NCBI RefSeq assembly: GCF_001427665.1
Contig: NZ_LMHC01000002.1
Location: 183,982-247,981 of the forward strand
DNA: 64,000 nucleotides
DNA from: Caulobacter sp. Root655
GTDB taxonomy: Bacteria > Pseudomonadota > Alphaproteobacteria > Caulobacterales > Caulobacteraceae
Direction of reading: 5' to 3'
Made by a program: the position numbers and the translations under genes. The notes under the pieces are model-generated. The model was not told the DNA's origin and ran no database searches. It saw nothing but the letters and a program-made list of their open reading frames with translations. This document shows, piece after piece, positions 18,784-28,403 of this stretch (position 1 is its first letter; each line of letters begins with the position of its first letter).

Positions 18784-19536
18784 GTGACGGGCGCTGTTTC
18801 GCCCGCGCCCGTCGTCGTTCTGGACGAGATCGACTCGACCAACGCCGAGGCCCGTCGCCGCGCGGAAGCGGGGGAGGCGGGCCCGGTCTGGATCGTGGGC
18901 CTGCGCCAGACGGCCGGTCGCGGCCGACGGGGCCGCGCCTGGGAAACCGGCGAGGGCAACCTCGCCGCCACCCTGCTGTTCTCGACCGACAAGCCGCCCG
19001 CCGAGGCCGCCCAGGTGTCGTTCGTCGCCGCCCTGGCGGTGGCCGACCTGCTGGCCGCCTACGTCCCGGCCAGCCTGATCAGCCTCAAATGGCCCAACGA
19101 CCCGCTGCTGGGCGGGCTGAAGGTCAGCGGCATCCTCGTGGAATCCGGCGCGCGGCCGAACGGCGGGCTGTGGATCGCGGTCGGCGTCGGGGTCAACCTG
19201 GCCCGCAAGCCGATCGACAGCGAACGCCCCGCCACCGCCATCCCGACCTACAGGGCCGCTCCGCCGCCGTCGCCCGTCGAGGCGATCGAGGTCCTGGCCG
19301 CCGCCTTCGCGCGCTGGAACGACGTCTGGCTGCGCTTGGGTTTCCCGGCCATCGCCGACGCCTGGACCGCGCGGGCCCACGGCCTGGGCGAGCCCTGCGT
19401 CGCCCGCCTGGGGACCGAAACCCTGGACGGGATCGCGGAAGGACTGGACGGCGACGGCGCTCTGCGTCTTCGTCTGGCCGATGGTCAATTGCGCCGGATC
19501 ACCGCCGGCGACGTCTTTTTCGGAGGGGCCTCCTGA
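18784..19536 (+). CDS. birA: Biotin--[acetyl-CoA-carboxylase] ligase
   Basis: 250 aa from GTG 18784; a TTG at 18769 overlapping nuoN is an alternative. It activates biotin with ATP and attaches it to the biotin carboxyl carrier protein. Motifs: [17 protein letters not shown], the adenylate loop [26 protein letters not shown], and the catalytic [20 protein letters not shown]. There is no N-terminal winged helix, so unlike E. coli BirA it should not repress biotin genes. Its stop shares a base with the coaX start. Confidence 0.94.
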   Translation: MTGAVSPAPVVVLDEIDSTNAEARRRAEAGEAGPVWIVGLRQTAGRGRRGRAWETGEGNLAATLLFSTDKPPAEAAQVSFVAALAVADLLAAYVPASLISLKWPNDPLLGGLKVSGILVESGARPNGGLWIAVGVGVNLARKPIDSERPATAIPTYRAAPPPSPVEAIEVLAAAFARWNDVWLRLGFPAIADAWTARAHGLGEPCVARLGTETLDGIAEGLDGDGALRLRLADGQLRRITAGDVFFGGAS

Positions 19537-20318
19537 TGCTGCTGGCCATCGAACAGGGCAACACCAACACCATGTTCGCCATCCATGATGGCAACGAGTG
19601 GATCGCCCAGTGGCGCGCCGCCACCGAGAGCACGCGCACGGCCGACGAATACGTGGTCTGGCTGTCGCAACTGCTGTCGATGCAGGGTCTGGGCTTCCGG
19701 GCCATCGACGCCTGCATCATCTCCAGCGTCGTGCCGCAGTCGATCTTCAACCTGCGCAACCTGTCGCGCCGCTATTTCAACGTCGAACCGCTGGTGATCG
19801 GCGAGAACGCCGAACTGGGCGTCGACGTGCGGATCGACAAGCCGTCCGAGGCCGGGGCCGACCGCCTGGTCAACGCCGTCGGCGCCCACATGGTCTATCC
19901 GGGCCCGCTGATCGTCATCGACAGCGGGACGGCCACAACCTTCGACATCGTCGGCGCCGACGGCGCCTTCGAGGGCGGGATCATCGCTCCCGGCATCAAC
20001 CTGTCCATGCAAGCCCTGCACGAGGCGGCCGCCAAGCTGCCGCGCATCGCCATCCAGCGCCCGGCCAAGAACCGCATCGTCGGCACGGACACTGTCAGCG
20101 CCATGCAATCGGGCGTATTCTGGGGCTATATTTCATTGATCGAGGGCCTGGTGGCCCGGATCAAGGCCGAGCGGGCCGAACCCATGACCGTGGTCGCCAC
20201 CGGCGGCGTCGCCTCGCTGTTCGAGGGCGCCACCGACAGCATCGACCACTTCGATTCAGATCTGACCATTCGCGGTCTCCTCGAAATTCATCGCCGTAAC
20301 ACCCATTTAGAGACCTAA
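19536..20318 (+). CDS. coaX: Type III pantothenate kinase
   Basis: 260 aa. It phosphorylates pantothenate, the first step of coenzyme A synthesis. ASKHA-fold motifs: N-terminal [23 protein letters not shown], and [29 protein letters not shown]. The usual motif is D-x-G-N-T; here Glu6 replaces the metal-binding Asp, a conservative acidic change. It starts on the last base of birA and its stop overlaps the RNase J start (TAATG), so birA-coaX-rnj are coupled. Confidence 0.94.
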   Translation: MLLAIEQGNTNTMFAIHDGNEWIAQWRAATESTRTADEYVVWLSQLLSMQGLGFRAIDACIISSVVPQSIFNLRNLSRRYFNVEPLVIGENAELGVDVRIDKPSEAGADRLVNAVGAHMVYPGPLIVIDSGTATTFDIVGADGAFEGGIIAPGINLSMQALHEAAAKLPRIAIQRPAKNRIVGTDTVSAMQSGVFWGYISLIEGLVARIKAERAEPMTVVATGGVASLFEGATDSIDHFDSDLTIRGLLEIHRRNTHLET

Positions 20319-22012
20319 TGACCAAATATACCGACAAGCCTTCCCCCAAAGACGAACTCGTTTTCCTGCCCCTGGGCGGCTCGAACGAGATCGGCATGAA
20401 CTTCAACCTGTACGGCTACGGTCCGGCGAACGATCGCAAGTGGATCGTCGTCGACCTGGGCGTGACCTTCGGCGACCAGACCACGCCGGGCGTCGAGATC
20501 ATCCTGCCCGACCCCGAATTCATCGAGGCCTACGCCAAGGATATCATCGGCATCGTCCTGACCCACGCCCACGAAGACCACCTGGGCGCCGTGCACTGGC
20601 TGTGGCCGCGCCTCAAGGCGCCGGTCTACGCCACGCCGTTCACCGCCTTCCTGCTGCGCGAGAAGCTGCGCGACGCCGGCCTGCTGGGCGAGGTGCCGAT
20701 CACCGAGATCCCGCTGGGCGGCAGCTTCGACCTGGGTCCGTTCCACCTGGAAATGATCACCCTGACGCACTCGATCCCCGAGCCGAACGGCGTGGCGATC
20801 AAGACTCCGCTGGGCACGATCCTGCATACCGGCGACTGGAAGATCGACCCTGATCCCCAACTGGGCGGCCCCACCGACATCGAGGCCATTAAGCGCCTCG
20901 GCGACGAGGGCGTCCTGGCCATGGTCTGCGACAGCACCAACGTGTTCGTCGATGGCGTGGCGGGCTCCGAGGCCGAGGTCCGCGTGGCGATGAACCGGCT
21001 GATCAAGAGCCTGACCGGCAAGATCGCCGTGGCCTGCTTCGCCTCGAACGTGGCCCGCATGGACACCGTGATCCGCGCCGCCCAGGCCGCCGGCCGCAAG
21101 GTCTGCCTGGCCGGCCGCTCGATGCACCGCATGGCCGCCGCCGCCCGCCACGTCGGCCTGCTGGAGGGCCTGGAGCCCTTCATCACCGACGACCAGGCCA
21201 AGTACCTGCCCGAGAACGAGGTGCTGTTTCTCTGCACCGGCAGCCAGGGCGAGGCGCGCGCCGCCCTGGCCCGCATCGCCGAGGGCACCCACCCGCACGT
21301 CAAGCTGTCGCAGGGCGACCACGTGGTCTTCTCCTCGCGGGTCATCCCGGGCAACGAGATCCCGATCCGCAACCTGCAGAACAAGCTGGCCGACCGCGGC
21401 GTGCGCCTGCACACCGAACGCGACACTCCCGGCATCCACGTCAGTGGCCACCCGTGCCGCGACGAGCTCAAGCAGATGTACCAGTGGGCCCGGCCGACCA
21501 TCGCCGTGCCGACCCATGGCGAGCGCCGCCATCTGATCGAGCACGCCGCTTTCGCCAAGGACCTGCAGGTCCCGCACGCCGTCAGCCCGCGCAACGGCGA
21601 CATGGTGCGCCTGGCTCCCGGCCATCCGGCGATCATCGACGAGGTGCCCTCGGGCCGCCTCTATGTCGACGGCGGCGTGGTGACGCCCGAGAACGGCGAG
21701 GCCCTGCGCGAGCGGCGTCACGCGGCGTTCAACGGCATGCTGGCCGTGTCGGTGGTGCTGGACGGCAAGAGCCGCATCGTCTCGGGTCCGCAGGTTCGCG
21801 GCCTGGGCCTGGCCGGCGACGCCGAATATCCGCTGGACGACGCGCTCGACGACCTGGCGGAAGAGGCCGAAACCGCCTTCAAGCGCATGAAGGACGACCA
21901 GCGCGAGATCGACGAGGCCATCGAGAGCGCCATCTCGCGGGCCGTCAAGAAGGCCGCCTTCCGCATCTGGGAACGCAAGCCCGTGGTCGAGACCACGGTG
22001 CTGCGGATCTAG
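20318..22012 (+). CDS. rnj: Ribonuclease J
   Basis: 564 aa, metallo-beta-lactamase/beta-CASP RNase with endo- and 5'-exonuclease activity, acting in rRNA and mRNA maturation. N-terminal FLPLGGSNEIGMNFNLYGYG is followed by the zinc motif LTHAHEDHLGA, HTGDWKID, and CDSTNVF. The beta-CASP region contains SMHRMAAAARHVGLL and the C-terminal histidine motif in VSGHPCRDELKQMYQWARPTIAVPTHGE. The coaX neighbour overlaps by one base; a rhomboid gene follows after 7 bp. Confidence 0.96.
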   Translation: MTKYTDKPSPKDELVFLPLGGSNEIGMNFNLYGYGPANDRKWIVVDLGVTFGDQTTPGVEIILPDPEFIEAYAKDIIGIVLTHAHEDHLGAVHWLWPRLKAPVYATPFTAFLLREKLRDAGLLGEVPITEIPLGGSFDLGPFHLEMITLTHSIPEPNGVAIKTPLGTILHTGDWKIDPDPQLGGPTDIEAIKRLGDEGVLAMVCDSTNVFVDGVAGSEAEVRVAMNRLIKSLTGKIAVACFASNVARMDTVIRAAQAAGRKVCLAGRSMHRMAAAARHVGLLEGLEPFITDDQAKYLPENEVLFLCTGSQGEARAALARIAEGTHPHVKLSQGDHVVFSSRVIPGNEIPIRNLQNKLADRGVRLHTERDTPGIHVSGHPCRDELKQMYQWARPTIAVPTHGERRHLIEHAAFAKDLQVPHAVSPRNGDMVRLAPGHPAIIDEVPSGRLYVDGGVVTPENGEALRERRHAAFNGMLAVSVVLDGKSRIVSGPQVRGLGLAGDAEYPLDDALDDLAEEAETAFKRMKDDQREIDEAIESAISRAVKKAAFRIWERKPVVETTVLRI

Positions 22013-22019
22013 CCGCGCG

Positions 22020-22775
22020 ATGAGCGAGCAGCAGCAGCCGCCTGTCTCCGAAGCCCCACGGCGCGAGACGCTGTGGGGCAGGGGGCCTGCGATGCTGTGG
22101 TTCGAAGCCTGGCCGGTCCTGGTGATGACCGCCGTGATCTGGCTGGTGTGCTTTGGCCAGATGATCGGAGAGGCCAGGGGCTACGGCGACGCCATCCTGA
22201 CGCTTGGAGCCCTCTGGAAGCCTGGGGTGTTCCAGGGTCTGTGGTGGACGCCCCTGACCCACATGTTCCTGCATGCGAGTTGGCAACAACCCGGTGGCTG
22301 GCTGCACATCGTGATGAACAGCGGGGCGCTGGTCGCCCTTGGCCCCGCGATCGCCCAGAGATTGGGCCGCGACTGGATGGGCGGGTTGCTCTTCCTGGTG
22401 TTCTTTGTCGTCTGCGGCCTAGCTGGGGCGGGCACGTTTCTCCTGTTCGCGCCTGATCAGATCCCGGCGGTCGGGGCCTCGGGCGCGATCTTCGGGCTGT
22501 GGGGCGCTGTGGCCCGCCTGAGTGGACCGGGCGAGCTCAAGCTGGCGCCGACCTTCTCAGGCACGGTGATGCGGCAGGTCGTCTCGGCGGTGATCTCGAA
22601 CCTCCTGGTGGTCGGCCTGGGCGCGGCCTACGGCCTGGCCTCGGGCGTCGGGATCATCGGCATCGCCTGGCAAGCCCATCTCGGCGGCTTCGTCGCCGGC
22701 CTGTTGCTGGTCCAGGTCATGCCGGTGCGCTTCCACTGGCTGCGGGGCCTGCCCAAGGGGGCGCGCCCGTTCTGA
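22020..22775 (+). CDS. Rhomboid family intramembrane serine protease
   Basis: 251 aa with about six hydrophobic segments after a 20-residue polar N-terminus. The catalytic dyad is visible: Ser in GASGAIFGLWG and His in AWQAHLGGFVAG; the stabilising motif HMFLHAS...HIVMN is upstream, as in GlpG-type rhomboids. It should cleave membrane-spanning substrates in the inner membrane; no substrate is indicated. It is 7 bp after rnj and likely cotranscribed. A 128-bp gap without recognisable features follows. Confidence 0.88.
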   Translation: MSEQQQPPVSEAPRRETLWGRGPAMLWFEAWPVLVMTAVIWLVCFGQMIGEARGYGDAILTLGALWKPGVFQGLWWTPLTHMFLHASWQQPGGWLHIVMNSGALVALGPAIAQRLGRDWMGGLLFLVFFVVCGLAGAGTFLLFAPDQIPAVGASGAIFGLWGAVARLSGPGELKLAPTFSGTVMRQVVSAVISNLLVVGLGAAYGLASGVGIIGIAWQAHLGGFVAGLLLVQVMPVRFHWLRGLPKGARPF

Positions 22776-22903
22776 CACGGTGGCCCGGCGCCTCGGAAAC
22801 GCCTCGCCGGGGGTCCATGAAGTCGTCTATACCCTCGAAAAACAAGACAGGGTCGCGCGGTCCCAATCGGACGGCGCTTCCCAGGCGCAGGACCTGAGAA
22901 CGC

Positions 22904-23320
22904 ATGATCGGCAAGCTCAACCACGTCGGCGTCGCGACGCCCTCCATCGACGACTCGCTGAAGATGTACCGCGACCTGCTGGGCGCGACCTCGCATACCG
23001 AGAAATGGGCCATGCCTGAACAGGGCGTCTGGGTGTGCTTCGTCAACCTGCCCAACAGCCAGATCGAGCTGATCGAGCCTTATGGCGAAAAGTCGCCGAT
23101 CCACGGCTTCCTGGCCAAGAACCCCAAGGGCGGCCAGCACCACATCTGTTTCGAGGTCGAGAACATCTACGAAGCCCGCGACAGCCTGGTCGCCAAGGGC
23201 GCCACGGTCCTGGGCGAGCCACGGATCGGCGCCCATGGTACGCTGATCATCTTCGTTCACCCCAAGGACATGGGCGGCATGCTGGTCGAGCTCATGGAAA
23301 CGCCTGAGGAATCCCACTGA
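22904..23320 (+). CDS. mce: Methylmalonyl-CoA epimerase
   Basis: 138 aa, glyoxalase/VOC fold, interconverting the S and R forms of methylmalonyl-CoA in propionate catabolism. The sequence opens LNHVGVATPSIDDSLKMYRDLLG, contains SQIELIEPYGEKSPIHGFL and GGQHHICFEVENI, and ends LVELMET; the metal ligands are the His of NHVGV, the central His of QHHICF and the late Glu. Length is typical. A DUF1467 gene starts on its last base. Confidence 0.93.
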   Translation: MIGKLNHVGVATPSIDDSLKMYRDLLGATSHTEKWAMPEQGVWVCFVNLPNSQIELIEPYGEKSPIHGFLAKNPKGGQHHICFEVENIYEARDSLVAKGATVLGEPRIGAHGTLIIFVHPKDMGGMLVELMETPEESH

Positions 23321-23580
23321 TGGGACCGATCACCTGCATCGCCGTCTACCTGACCATCTGGTGGACCACGCTGTTCGCCGTGCTGCCGCTGGGCAACCGG
23401 ACGTTCCACGAGATGGGAATCACGCCGCCGCCTGGCGCGGATCCCGGCGCGCCGGTCAATCCGAACCTGAAGCGCAAGTTCTTCACCACCACCTGGGTCT
23501 CGGCCCTGGTGATGGCGGGGCTGCTGCTGGTGATCCATTTCAAGCTGATCACCCTGCCGGCCCTGCCGGCCACCTATTGA
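23320..23580 (+). CDS. DUF1467 family membrane protein
   Basis: 86 aa. Two hydrophobic segments (about residues 4-24 and 57-78) flank a loop with the family motif LPLGNRTFHEMG and a Pro-rich PPPGADPGAPVNPNLKRKF. DUF1467 proteins are widespread in alphaproteobacteria, typically next to mce and before proS as here. Their function is unknown. The gene overlaps mce by one base. Confidence 0.88.
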   Translation: MGPITCIAVYLTIWWTTLFAVLPLGNRTFHEMGITPPPGADPGAPVNPNLKRKFFTTTWVSALVMAGLLLVIHFKLITLPALPATY

Positions 23581-23588
23581 TCGTACTG

Positions 23589-23792
23589 CCAAGAACCAAG
23601 GGGCGGCGCCCAAGCCTTGGGCGGCGCGCGTCGAATTTACCGTCATTCGCCCAATCCCTGGGCGAACTTCGCCAAGTGGTCAGGCCAGACGCAATCTGGC
23701 GCCCCGAACAGTGGTTCGCGGCCTAGGCTCAGACTCACGAGGTCGGCTTTTCGACCTTGCTCTGTGGCGTCTTCCCCGACGATGACTTGATA
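23589..23792 (+). ncRNA. Candidate structured non-coding RNA or structured leader upstream of proS
   Basis: The 403 bp between DUF1467 and proS have no plausible gene. The first half has several perfect stems: CGCCCAAG/CTTGGGCG near 23607, TTCGCCCA/TGGGCGAA near 23646-23667, and GCCAGA/TCTGGC around CGCAA near 23687-23703. A longer-range GCGAAC/GTTCGC pair encloses the last one, leaving an open bubble, and AGGTCG/CGACCT lies near 23740. The stretch runs into a strong intrinsic terminator. The stem-bubble-stem plan resembles 6S RNA, but I cannot show that. It could equally be the 3' UTR of mce-DUF1467. Confidence 0.3.
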
Positions 23793-23824
23793 GGCCGCGC
23801 GTGAACCGCGCGGCCTTCTTTTCG
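23793..23824 (+). terminator. Strong intrinsic terminator
   Basis: GGCCGCGCG and CGCGCGGCC form a perfect 9-bp GC stem around TGAAC, followed by TTCTTTTC. It ends the transcript of mce-DUF1467 or of the candidate RNA just upstream. Confidence 0.8.
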
Positions 23825-23850
23825 TTCCTGAAGGCGCTCTTCGTGTTGGC

Positions 23851-23894
23851 GCGTTTTCTTCGCGCGAACCGGGCGCCACTTCGCTCGAAAACGC
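23851..23894. repeat. Dispersed 44-bp palindromic repeat, family A copy 2 (inverted)
   Basis: Reverse-oriented copy of the element at 979-1022 and 33361-33404, with arms GCGTTTTC and GAAAACGC. It has compensatory A-to-G and T-to-C changes at the third base, keeping the arms paired. It lies between the terminator and proS. Confidence 0.75.
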
Positions 23895-23983
23895 TTGGTA
23901 GCCATCTTTTCGCCGCGCGCGTTGCCAAGCTGACGCCCAAGCGGCTATCTCAACGCCTCGAATTCCCCGGAGACGTCCGTTCC

Positions 23984-25309
23984 ATGCGCCTGTCGCGCTA
24001 TTTCCTGCCCGTACTCAAGGAAGCCCCTTCCGACGCCCAGATCGTCTCGCACCAGCTGATGCTGCGGGCCGGCATGATCCGCCAGGAGGCGGCGGGCATC
24101 TATGCCTGGCTGCCGCTGGGCCTGCGGGTGCTCAACAAGGTCGAGCAGATCGTCCGCGAGGAGATGGATCGGGCGGGGGCCATCGAGCTGTTGATGCCGA
24201 CCCTGCAACTGGCCGACCTGTGGCGCGAGTCGGGCCGCTACGACGCCTACGGCCCCGAAATGCTGCGCATCGTCGACCGTCACGAACGCGAGCTGCTGTA
24301 CGGCCCCACCAACGAGGAGATGATCACCGAGATCTTCCGCGGCTCGGTGAAGAGCTACAAGGATCTGCCCAAGAACCTCTACCATGTGCAGTGGAAGTTC
24401 CGCGACGAGCGCCGCCCGCGCTTCGGCGTGATGCGCGGCCGCGAGTTCCTGATGAAGGACGCCTACAGCTTCGACCTCGACGCCGAAGGCGCGCGCAAGT
24501 CGTACAACCGCATGTTCGTGGCCTACCTGAACCTGTTCTCCCGCATGGGCCTGAAGGCGGTGCCGATGCGCGCCGACACCGGCCCGATCGGCGGCGACCT
24601 GAGCCACGAGTTCATCGTCCTGGCGGATACCGGCGAGAGCGAAGTGTTCTGCCACAAGGACCTGGTCGAGATGGGCGCCCCCGGCCCCGACGTCGACTGG
24701 TACGGCGACCTGCAGCCGCTGGTCGACCAGCGCACGGCGCTGTACGCGGCCACCGAGGAAATGCACGACGCCGAGGCCTTCGCCAAGCTGCCCGAGGGCG
24801 ACCGCCTGTCGGCGCGCGGCATCGAGGTCGGTCACATCTTCTCGTTCGGGACCAAGTATTCCGAGCCGATGAAGGCCCTGGTGGCCGGTCCGGACGGCAA
24901 GGACACCCCGGTGCAGATGGGCAGCTACGGCGTCGGCGTCTCGCGCCTGCTGGGCGCGATCATCGAGGCCAGCCATGACGAGGCCGGGATCATCTGGCCG
25001 GAGTCGGTGGCTCCGTTCGACGTTGGGATCATCTCCCTGCGGGTCGGCGACGCCGCCTGCGACGAAGCGTGCGAGCAGGCCTACAAGACCCTGACGGCGG
25101 CCGGCAAGGCGGTGCTCTACGACGACACCGACGCCCGCGGCGGCGGCAAGTTCGCCTCGATGGACCTGATCGGCGTGCCCTGGCAGATGATCGTCGGCCC
25201 CAAGGGGATCGCCGACGGCGTGGTCGAGATCAAGAACCGCAAGACCGGCGAGCGCCACACCGCGCCGCTGGCCGAGGTGATCGCCCAGCTTTCGAGCAAG
25301 GCCGCCTGA
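23984..25309 (+). CDS. proS: Prolyl-tRNA synthetase (short, no editing insert)
   Basis: 441 aa from ATG 23984; the frame is open upstream but contains no conserved residues. It charges tRNA-Pro. Class II motifs: [19 protein letters not shown] (motif 1 region), [37 protein letters not shown] (motif 2), and the C-terminal anticodon-binding domain. The roughly 180-residue INS editing domain found in E. coli ProRS is absent, so motifs 2 and 3 are close; this short form is known from alphaproteobacteria. Its stop overlaps the lolC start. Confidence 0.96.
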   Translation: MRLSRYFLPVLKEAPSDAQIVSHQLMLRAGMIRQEAAGIYAWLPLGLRVLNKVEQIVREEMDRAGAIELLMPTLQLADLWRESGRYDAYGPEMLRIVDRHERELLYGPTNEEMITEIFRGSVKSYKDLPKNLYHVQWKFRDERRPRFGVMRGREFLMKDAYSFDLDAEGARKSYNRMFVAYLNLFSRMGLKAVPMRADTGPIGGDLSHEFIVLADTGESEVFCHKDLVEMGAPGPDVDWYGDLQPLVDQRTALYAATEEMHDAEAFAKLPEGDRLSARGIEVGHIFSFGTKYSEPMKALVAGPDGKDTPVQMGSYGVGVSRLLGAIIEASHDEAGIIWPESVAPFDVGIISLRVGDAACDEACEQAYKTLTAAGKAVLYDDTDARGGGKFASMDLIGVPWQMIVGPKGIADGVVEIKNRKTGERHTAPLAEVIAQLSSKAA

Positions 25310-26586
25310 TGGCCCTCGGCGCGGCCGGCCCGTTCGGAACCTGGGAGCGCACCGTCGCCTGGCGGTACCTGCGCAACAAGCGCAAGAACGGCGGCGTGGC
25401 GCTGATCGCCATCATCTCGTTCGCGGCGGTGATGCTGGCGGTCTTCGCCCTGATCACCGTGATGAGCGTGATGAACGGCTTCCGGGCCGAACTGCTCGGC
25501 CGGCTGCTGGGCTTCAACGGCCACGTCTACGCTCAGGGGCCGTTGCTCAACGGTCCTGACCGCGACGGCGTCATCACCCGCATCAGGGCCGTGCCCGGGG
25601 TGACCCAGGCCGCGCCGATGGTCGAGGCCCAGGCCATGGTCATCGGCCCCAGCCAGGTGTCGGGCGCGATCGTGCGCGGCGTCACCCCGGCCGACCTGCG
25701 CGGCATGAAGATGATCGCCAGCAACATCAAGCGCGGCTCGTTGGCCGGGTTCGGCGAGGGCGAATACGGTGGCGACATCGTGCTGATCGGCGACCGCATG
25801 GCCCGCAATCTCGGCCTGTCGGTCGGCGACGCCATCACCCTGATCTCGCCCTCGGGCCCGGCCACGGCGTTTGGCGCCTCGACGCGCGAGAAGGACTACA
25901 CGGTCGGCGGGATCTTCAGCGTCGGCATGAGCCAGTTCGACGAGAGCTTCGTCTACATGGCGCTGCCCCAGGCCCAGCTGTTCTTCGGCCGCGACACCTC
26001 GATCGACTATGTGGAGATCAAGGTCACCGACCCGGACAAGGCCAGGGACATCAAGGCCTCGATCGAGCAGGCCAGCGGCCCGGGCGCCTTCGTCCAGGAT
26101 TGGATGGACAAGAACGCCAGCTATTTCAACGCCCTGCAGATCGAACGCAAGGTGATGCGGCTGATCCTGTTCATCGTCGTCGCCATCGCCACCCTCAATA
26201 TCATCTCGGCCCTGGTCATGCTGGTGAAGAACAAGGGCCGCGACATCGCCATCCTGCGGACCATCGGCGCCAGTCAGGCCGCCATCCTGCGGATCTTCAT
26301 GATGGCCGGCGCCTCGATCGGGCTGGCCGGCACCCTGGCCGGCCTGCTGCTGGGCGTCCTGTTCTGCGCCAACATCACCGCCATCCAGAACTTCGTCGAA
26401 TGGGTCTCTGGAACGGCGGTGTTCAGCGCCGACATCTATTTCCTGGCCCACATCCCGGCCAAGATCGATTGGAGCGAAGTCGGCGTCATCGTCGGCATAT
26501 CCACGGCTCTGAGCGTCCTCGCCACCCTGCTGCCGGCCATTAGCGCCTCGCGCATCGATCCGGTCGAGGCCCTGCGTTATGAATAG
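25309..26586 (+). CDS. lolC: Lipoprotein-releasing ABC transporter permease LolC/LolE type
   Basis: 425 aa with an N-terminal helix (about residues 35-60), a large periplasmic domain (about 60-280) and three C-terminal helices of the FtsX fold. The N-terminus carries the family's WRYLRNKRKNGGVALIAIIS and MSVMNGFRAELLGRLLG; the C-terminus has KNKGRDIAILRTIGAS and ends [13 protein letters not shown]. With LolD it extracts outer-membrane lipoproteins from the inner membrane to LolA. As there is only one permease gene here, a homodimer (LolF-like) is likely. It overlaps proS by one base and lolD by 8. Confidence 0.94.
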   Translation: MALGAAGPFGTWERTVAWRYLRNKRKNGGVALIAIISFAAVMLAVFALITVMSVMNGFRAELLGRLLGFNGHVYAQGPLLNGPDRDGVITRIRAVPGVTQAAPMVEAQAMVIGPSQVSGAIVRGVTPADLRGMKMIASNIKRGSLAGFGEGEYGGDIVLIGDRMARNLGLSVGDAITLISPSGPATAFGASTREKDYTVGGIFSVGMSQFDESFVYMALPQAQLFFGRDTSIDYVEIKVTDPDKARDIKASIEQASGPGAFVQDWMDKNASYFNALQIERKVMRLILFIVVAIATLNIISALVMLVKNKGRDIAILRTIGASQAAILRIFMMAGASIGLAGTLAGLLLGVLFCANITAIQNFVEWVSGTAVFSADIYFLAHIPAKIDWSEVGVIVGISTALSVLATLLPAISASRIDPVEALRYE

Positions 26587-27277
26587 TCCCGCATCCAGTC
26601 CCATCCTGGCCCTGCGCGGCGTGGAGCGCACCTATGTCACCGAGGCGGGCTCGCTCAGCGTGCTGCGCGGCGTGGATCTGGACGTCTATCCCGGCGAGGT
26701 GGTCGGGCTGATCGGTCCGTCGGGCTCGGGCAAGTCGTCCCTGCTGCACGCCGCCGGCCTGCTGGAGCGGCCCAACGCCGGTCTGATCGCCCTGGACGGC
26801 CGCGACTGCTCCAAGCTGTCGGAACGCCAGCGCACCCAGGTCCGGTTGACCACCGTGGGCTTCATCTATCAGTTCCATCACCTGCTGCCCGAGTTCAGCG
26901 CGATGGACAACGTCGCCATGCCGGCGATGATCGCCGGCAAGAGCAAGGCCGAAGCGCGGGCCGCCGCGACCGAGATGCTGAACCAGCTGGGCCTGGCCGA
27001 GCGGCTCAACCACCAGCCGGGCCAGATGTCGGGCGGCGAACAGCAGCGGGTGGCCATCGCCCGGGCCCTGGCCAACAAGCCCAAGCTGCTGCTGGCCGAC
27101 GAGCCGACCGGCAACCTCGACCCGGCCAATTCGGCGGGGGTGTTCCAGGCGCTCTACGAGCAGGCCCGCCAACGCGGCGTGGCGGCGCTGATCGCCACCC
27201 ACAACATGGAACTGGCCCGCTATATGGACCGGGTCTTCGCCCTGAAGGACGGGCATCTGGTGGCGCAGACGTTTTAG
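26579..27277 (+). CDS. lolD: Lipoprotein-releasing system ATP-binding protein
   Basis: 232 aa ABC ATPase that powers LolC. Walker [20 protein letters not shown]-loop [14 protein letters not shown], signature [15 protein letters not shown], Walker [13 protein letters not shown] and the H-loop ATHNMELA are all present. Its start lies 8 bp inside lolC, so the pair is translated together. The gene is convergent with the nucleoside hydrolase; 3 bp separate the two stops. Confidence 0.96.
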   Translation: MNSPASSPILALRGVERTYVTEAGSLSVLRGVDLDVYPGEVVGLIGPSGSGKSSLLHAAGLLERPNAGLIALDGRDCSKLSERQRTQVRLTTVGFIYQFHHLLPEFSAMDNVAMPAMIAGKSKAEARAAATEMLNQLGLAERLNHQPGQMSGGEQQRVAIARALANKPKLLLADEPTGNLDPANSAGVFQALYEQARQRGVAALIATHNMELARYMDRVFALKDGHLVAQTF

Positions 27278-27280
27278 CGC

Positions 27281-28237
27281 CTACAGCAGGGCGTCGCGCA
27301 ACGCGTTGTAGAAGCCCTGCTGGTCGATCCGCTTGATGATCCGGGCGTTGGGCGGACGGCGGCGCAGGGCCGGGTCGGCGACCTCGATGTCGGGCAGGAT
27401 ATGATTGGAGACGCTGAGGTAGCCGCGCGTCAGCTCGCCCACCGTCTCGACATCGACCACGGCCATCTCCGACTCCAGGATCAGGCGCTCGTCCAGGGCG
27501 ACGGCGCAGGTCAGGGCGTCGGGATGCAGGCTGCCGTCCAGGGCTTGCGTCTCCTGGGCGAACGCTAGGGAGGCGCGGTTGACCTTCGTGAAGAACGCCG
27601 CGCGCGGCGTGCCCAGGGCGTCCAGCGCCGCCAGCTGCTCAAGGCTCAGCAGGCCGTCGCGCAGGGTTTCCGTCCAGGTGACGATGCTCATCGCGAAACC
27701 AGCGTTGATGACGATCTTGGCGGCCTCCGGATCGACATAGAGATTGTATTCGGCCGCCGACGTCACATTGCCGACCCCGTTGTCCGTGCCGCCCATGATC
27801 CACAGGTGTTTGACGGCCCGGGCGATGCGCGGCTCGCGCAGGTAGGCCAGGGCGATATTCGTCAGCGCGGCCTGGGCGATCAGGGTGATCTCGCCGGGGG
27901 CCTCCATCACCCGCCGCACGATCTCGTCGGCGGCGTGGCCGGGGGAGGGGCGCTGGGCGGCGCGCGGGATGTCGCTGTCGCTCATGCCGTCGGCCCCGAA
28001 CACATAGGCCGCGTCGAGGGGCTCGCGGGTGAACGGCCGCTGGGCGCCCAGATAGACCGGGACGCCGGACCTTTCGCACATCTCCAGCGTGACCAGCGCG
28101 TTCTCCGCGTGCTGCTCGAACCCGACATTGCCGTGGGCGATGGTGATGGCGTCCACGGTGACGCCTGGGCGGCGCAGGGCGAGCATCAGGGAGAACACGT
28201 CGTCCCCGGCGGTGTCGGTGTCGATGATCAGGCGCAT
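27281..28237 (-). CDS. Nucleoside hydrolase
   Basis: 318 aa, inosine-uridine-preferring hydrolase fold, cleaving the N-glycosidic bond of ribonucleosides. The calcium-binding N-terminus is DTDTAGDDVFSLMLAL, where most members have DTDPGxDD, so Pro is replaced by Thr. ITIAHGNV, ITLIAQAALTNIALA and IMGGTDNGVGNVTSAAEYNLYVDPEAA follow in the family order. The C-terminal active-site His region reads SLHPDALTCAVAL. Divergent from sidA-dnaE, with its start in the same 166-bp regulatory gap. Confidence 0.92.
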   Translation of the reverse strand: MRLIIDTDTAGDDVFSLMLALRRPGVTVDAITIAHGNVGFEQHAENALVTLEMCERSGVPVYLGAQRPFTREPLDAAYVFGADGMSDSDIPRAAQRPSPGHAADEIVRRVMEAPGEITLIAQAALTNIALAYLREPRIARAVKHLWIMGGTDNGVGNVTSAAEYNLYVDPEAAKIVINAGFAMSIVTWTETLRDGLLSLEQLAALDALGTPRAAFFTKVNRASLAFAQETQALDGSLHPDALTCAVALDERLILESEMAVVDVETVGELTRGYLSVSNHILPDIEVADPALRRRPPNARIIKRIDQQGFYNALRDALL

Positions 28238-28342
28238 GGGGCGATCTGAGCCGATCCGCGTCTCAAATCCACCGGAAATGCGGGCGGCGAGCGATCATCG
28301 CCGAGGCCGCGACAAAAAAGCGCGCAATCGAACAAGGGTCTC

Positions 28343-28374
28343 TTGCACAGGAGAACAAAAGTGGAATATAGAAC
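28343..28374 (+). promoter_or_regulatory. SOS-type promoter with LexA-like box upstream of sidA
   Basis: TTGCAC (28343-28348) and TATAGA (28367-28372), 18 bp apart, form a good sigma-70 promoter. Overlapping the spacer is GAAC-N7-GAAT (28353-28367), one mismatch from the alphaproteobacterial LexA box GAAC-N7-GAAC (complement GTTC-N7-GTTC). A further half-site GAAC starts at 28371 and is followed after N7 by CAAC. The small gene downstream is a known SOS target in Caulobacter. Confidence 0.7.
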
Positions 28375-28403
28375 AAACAAGCAACGACCGCAGGAGGGTT
28401 CCC

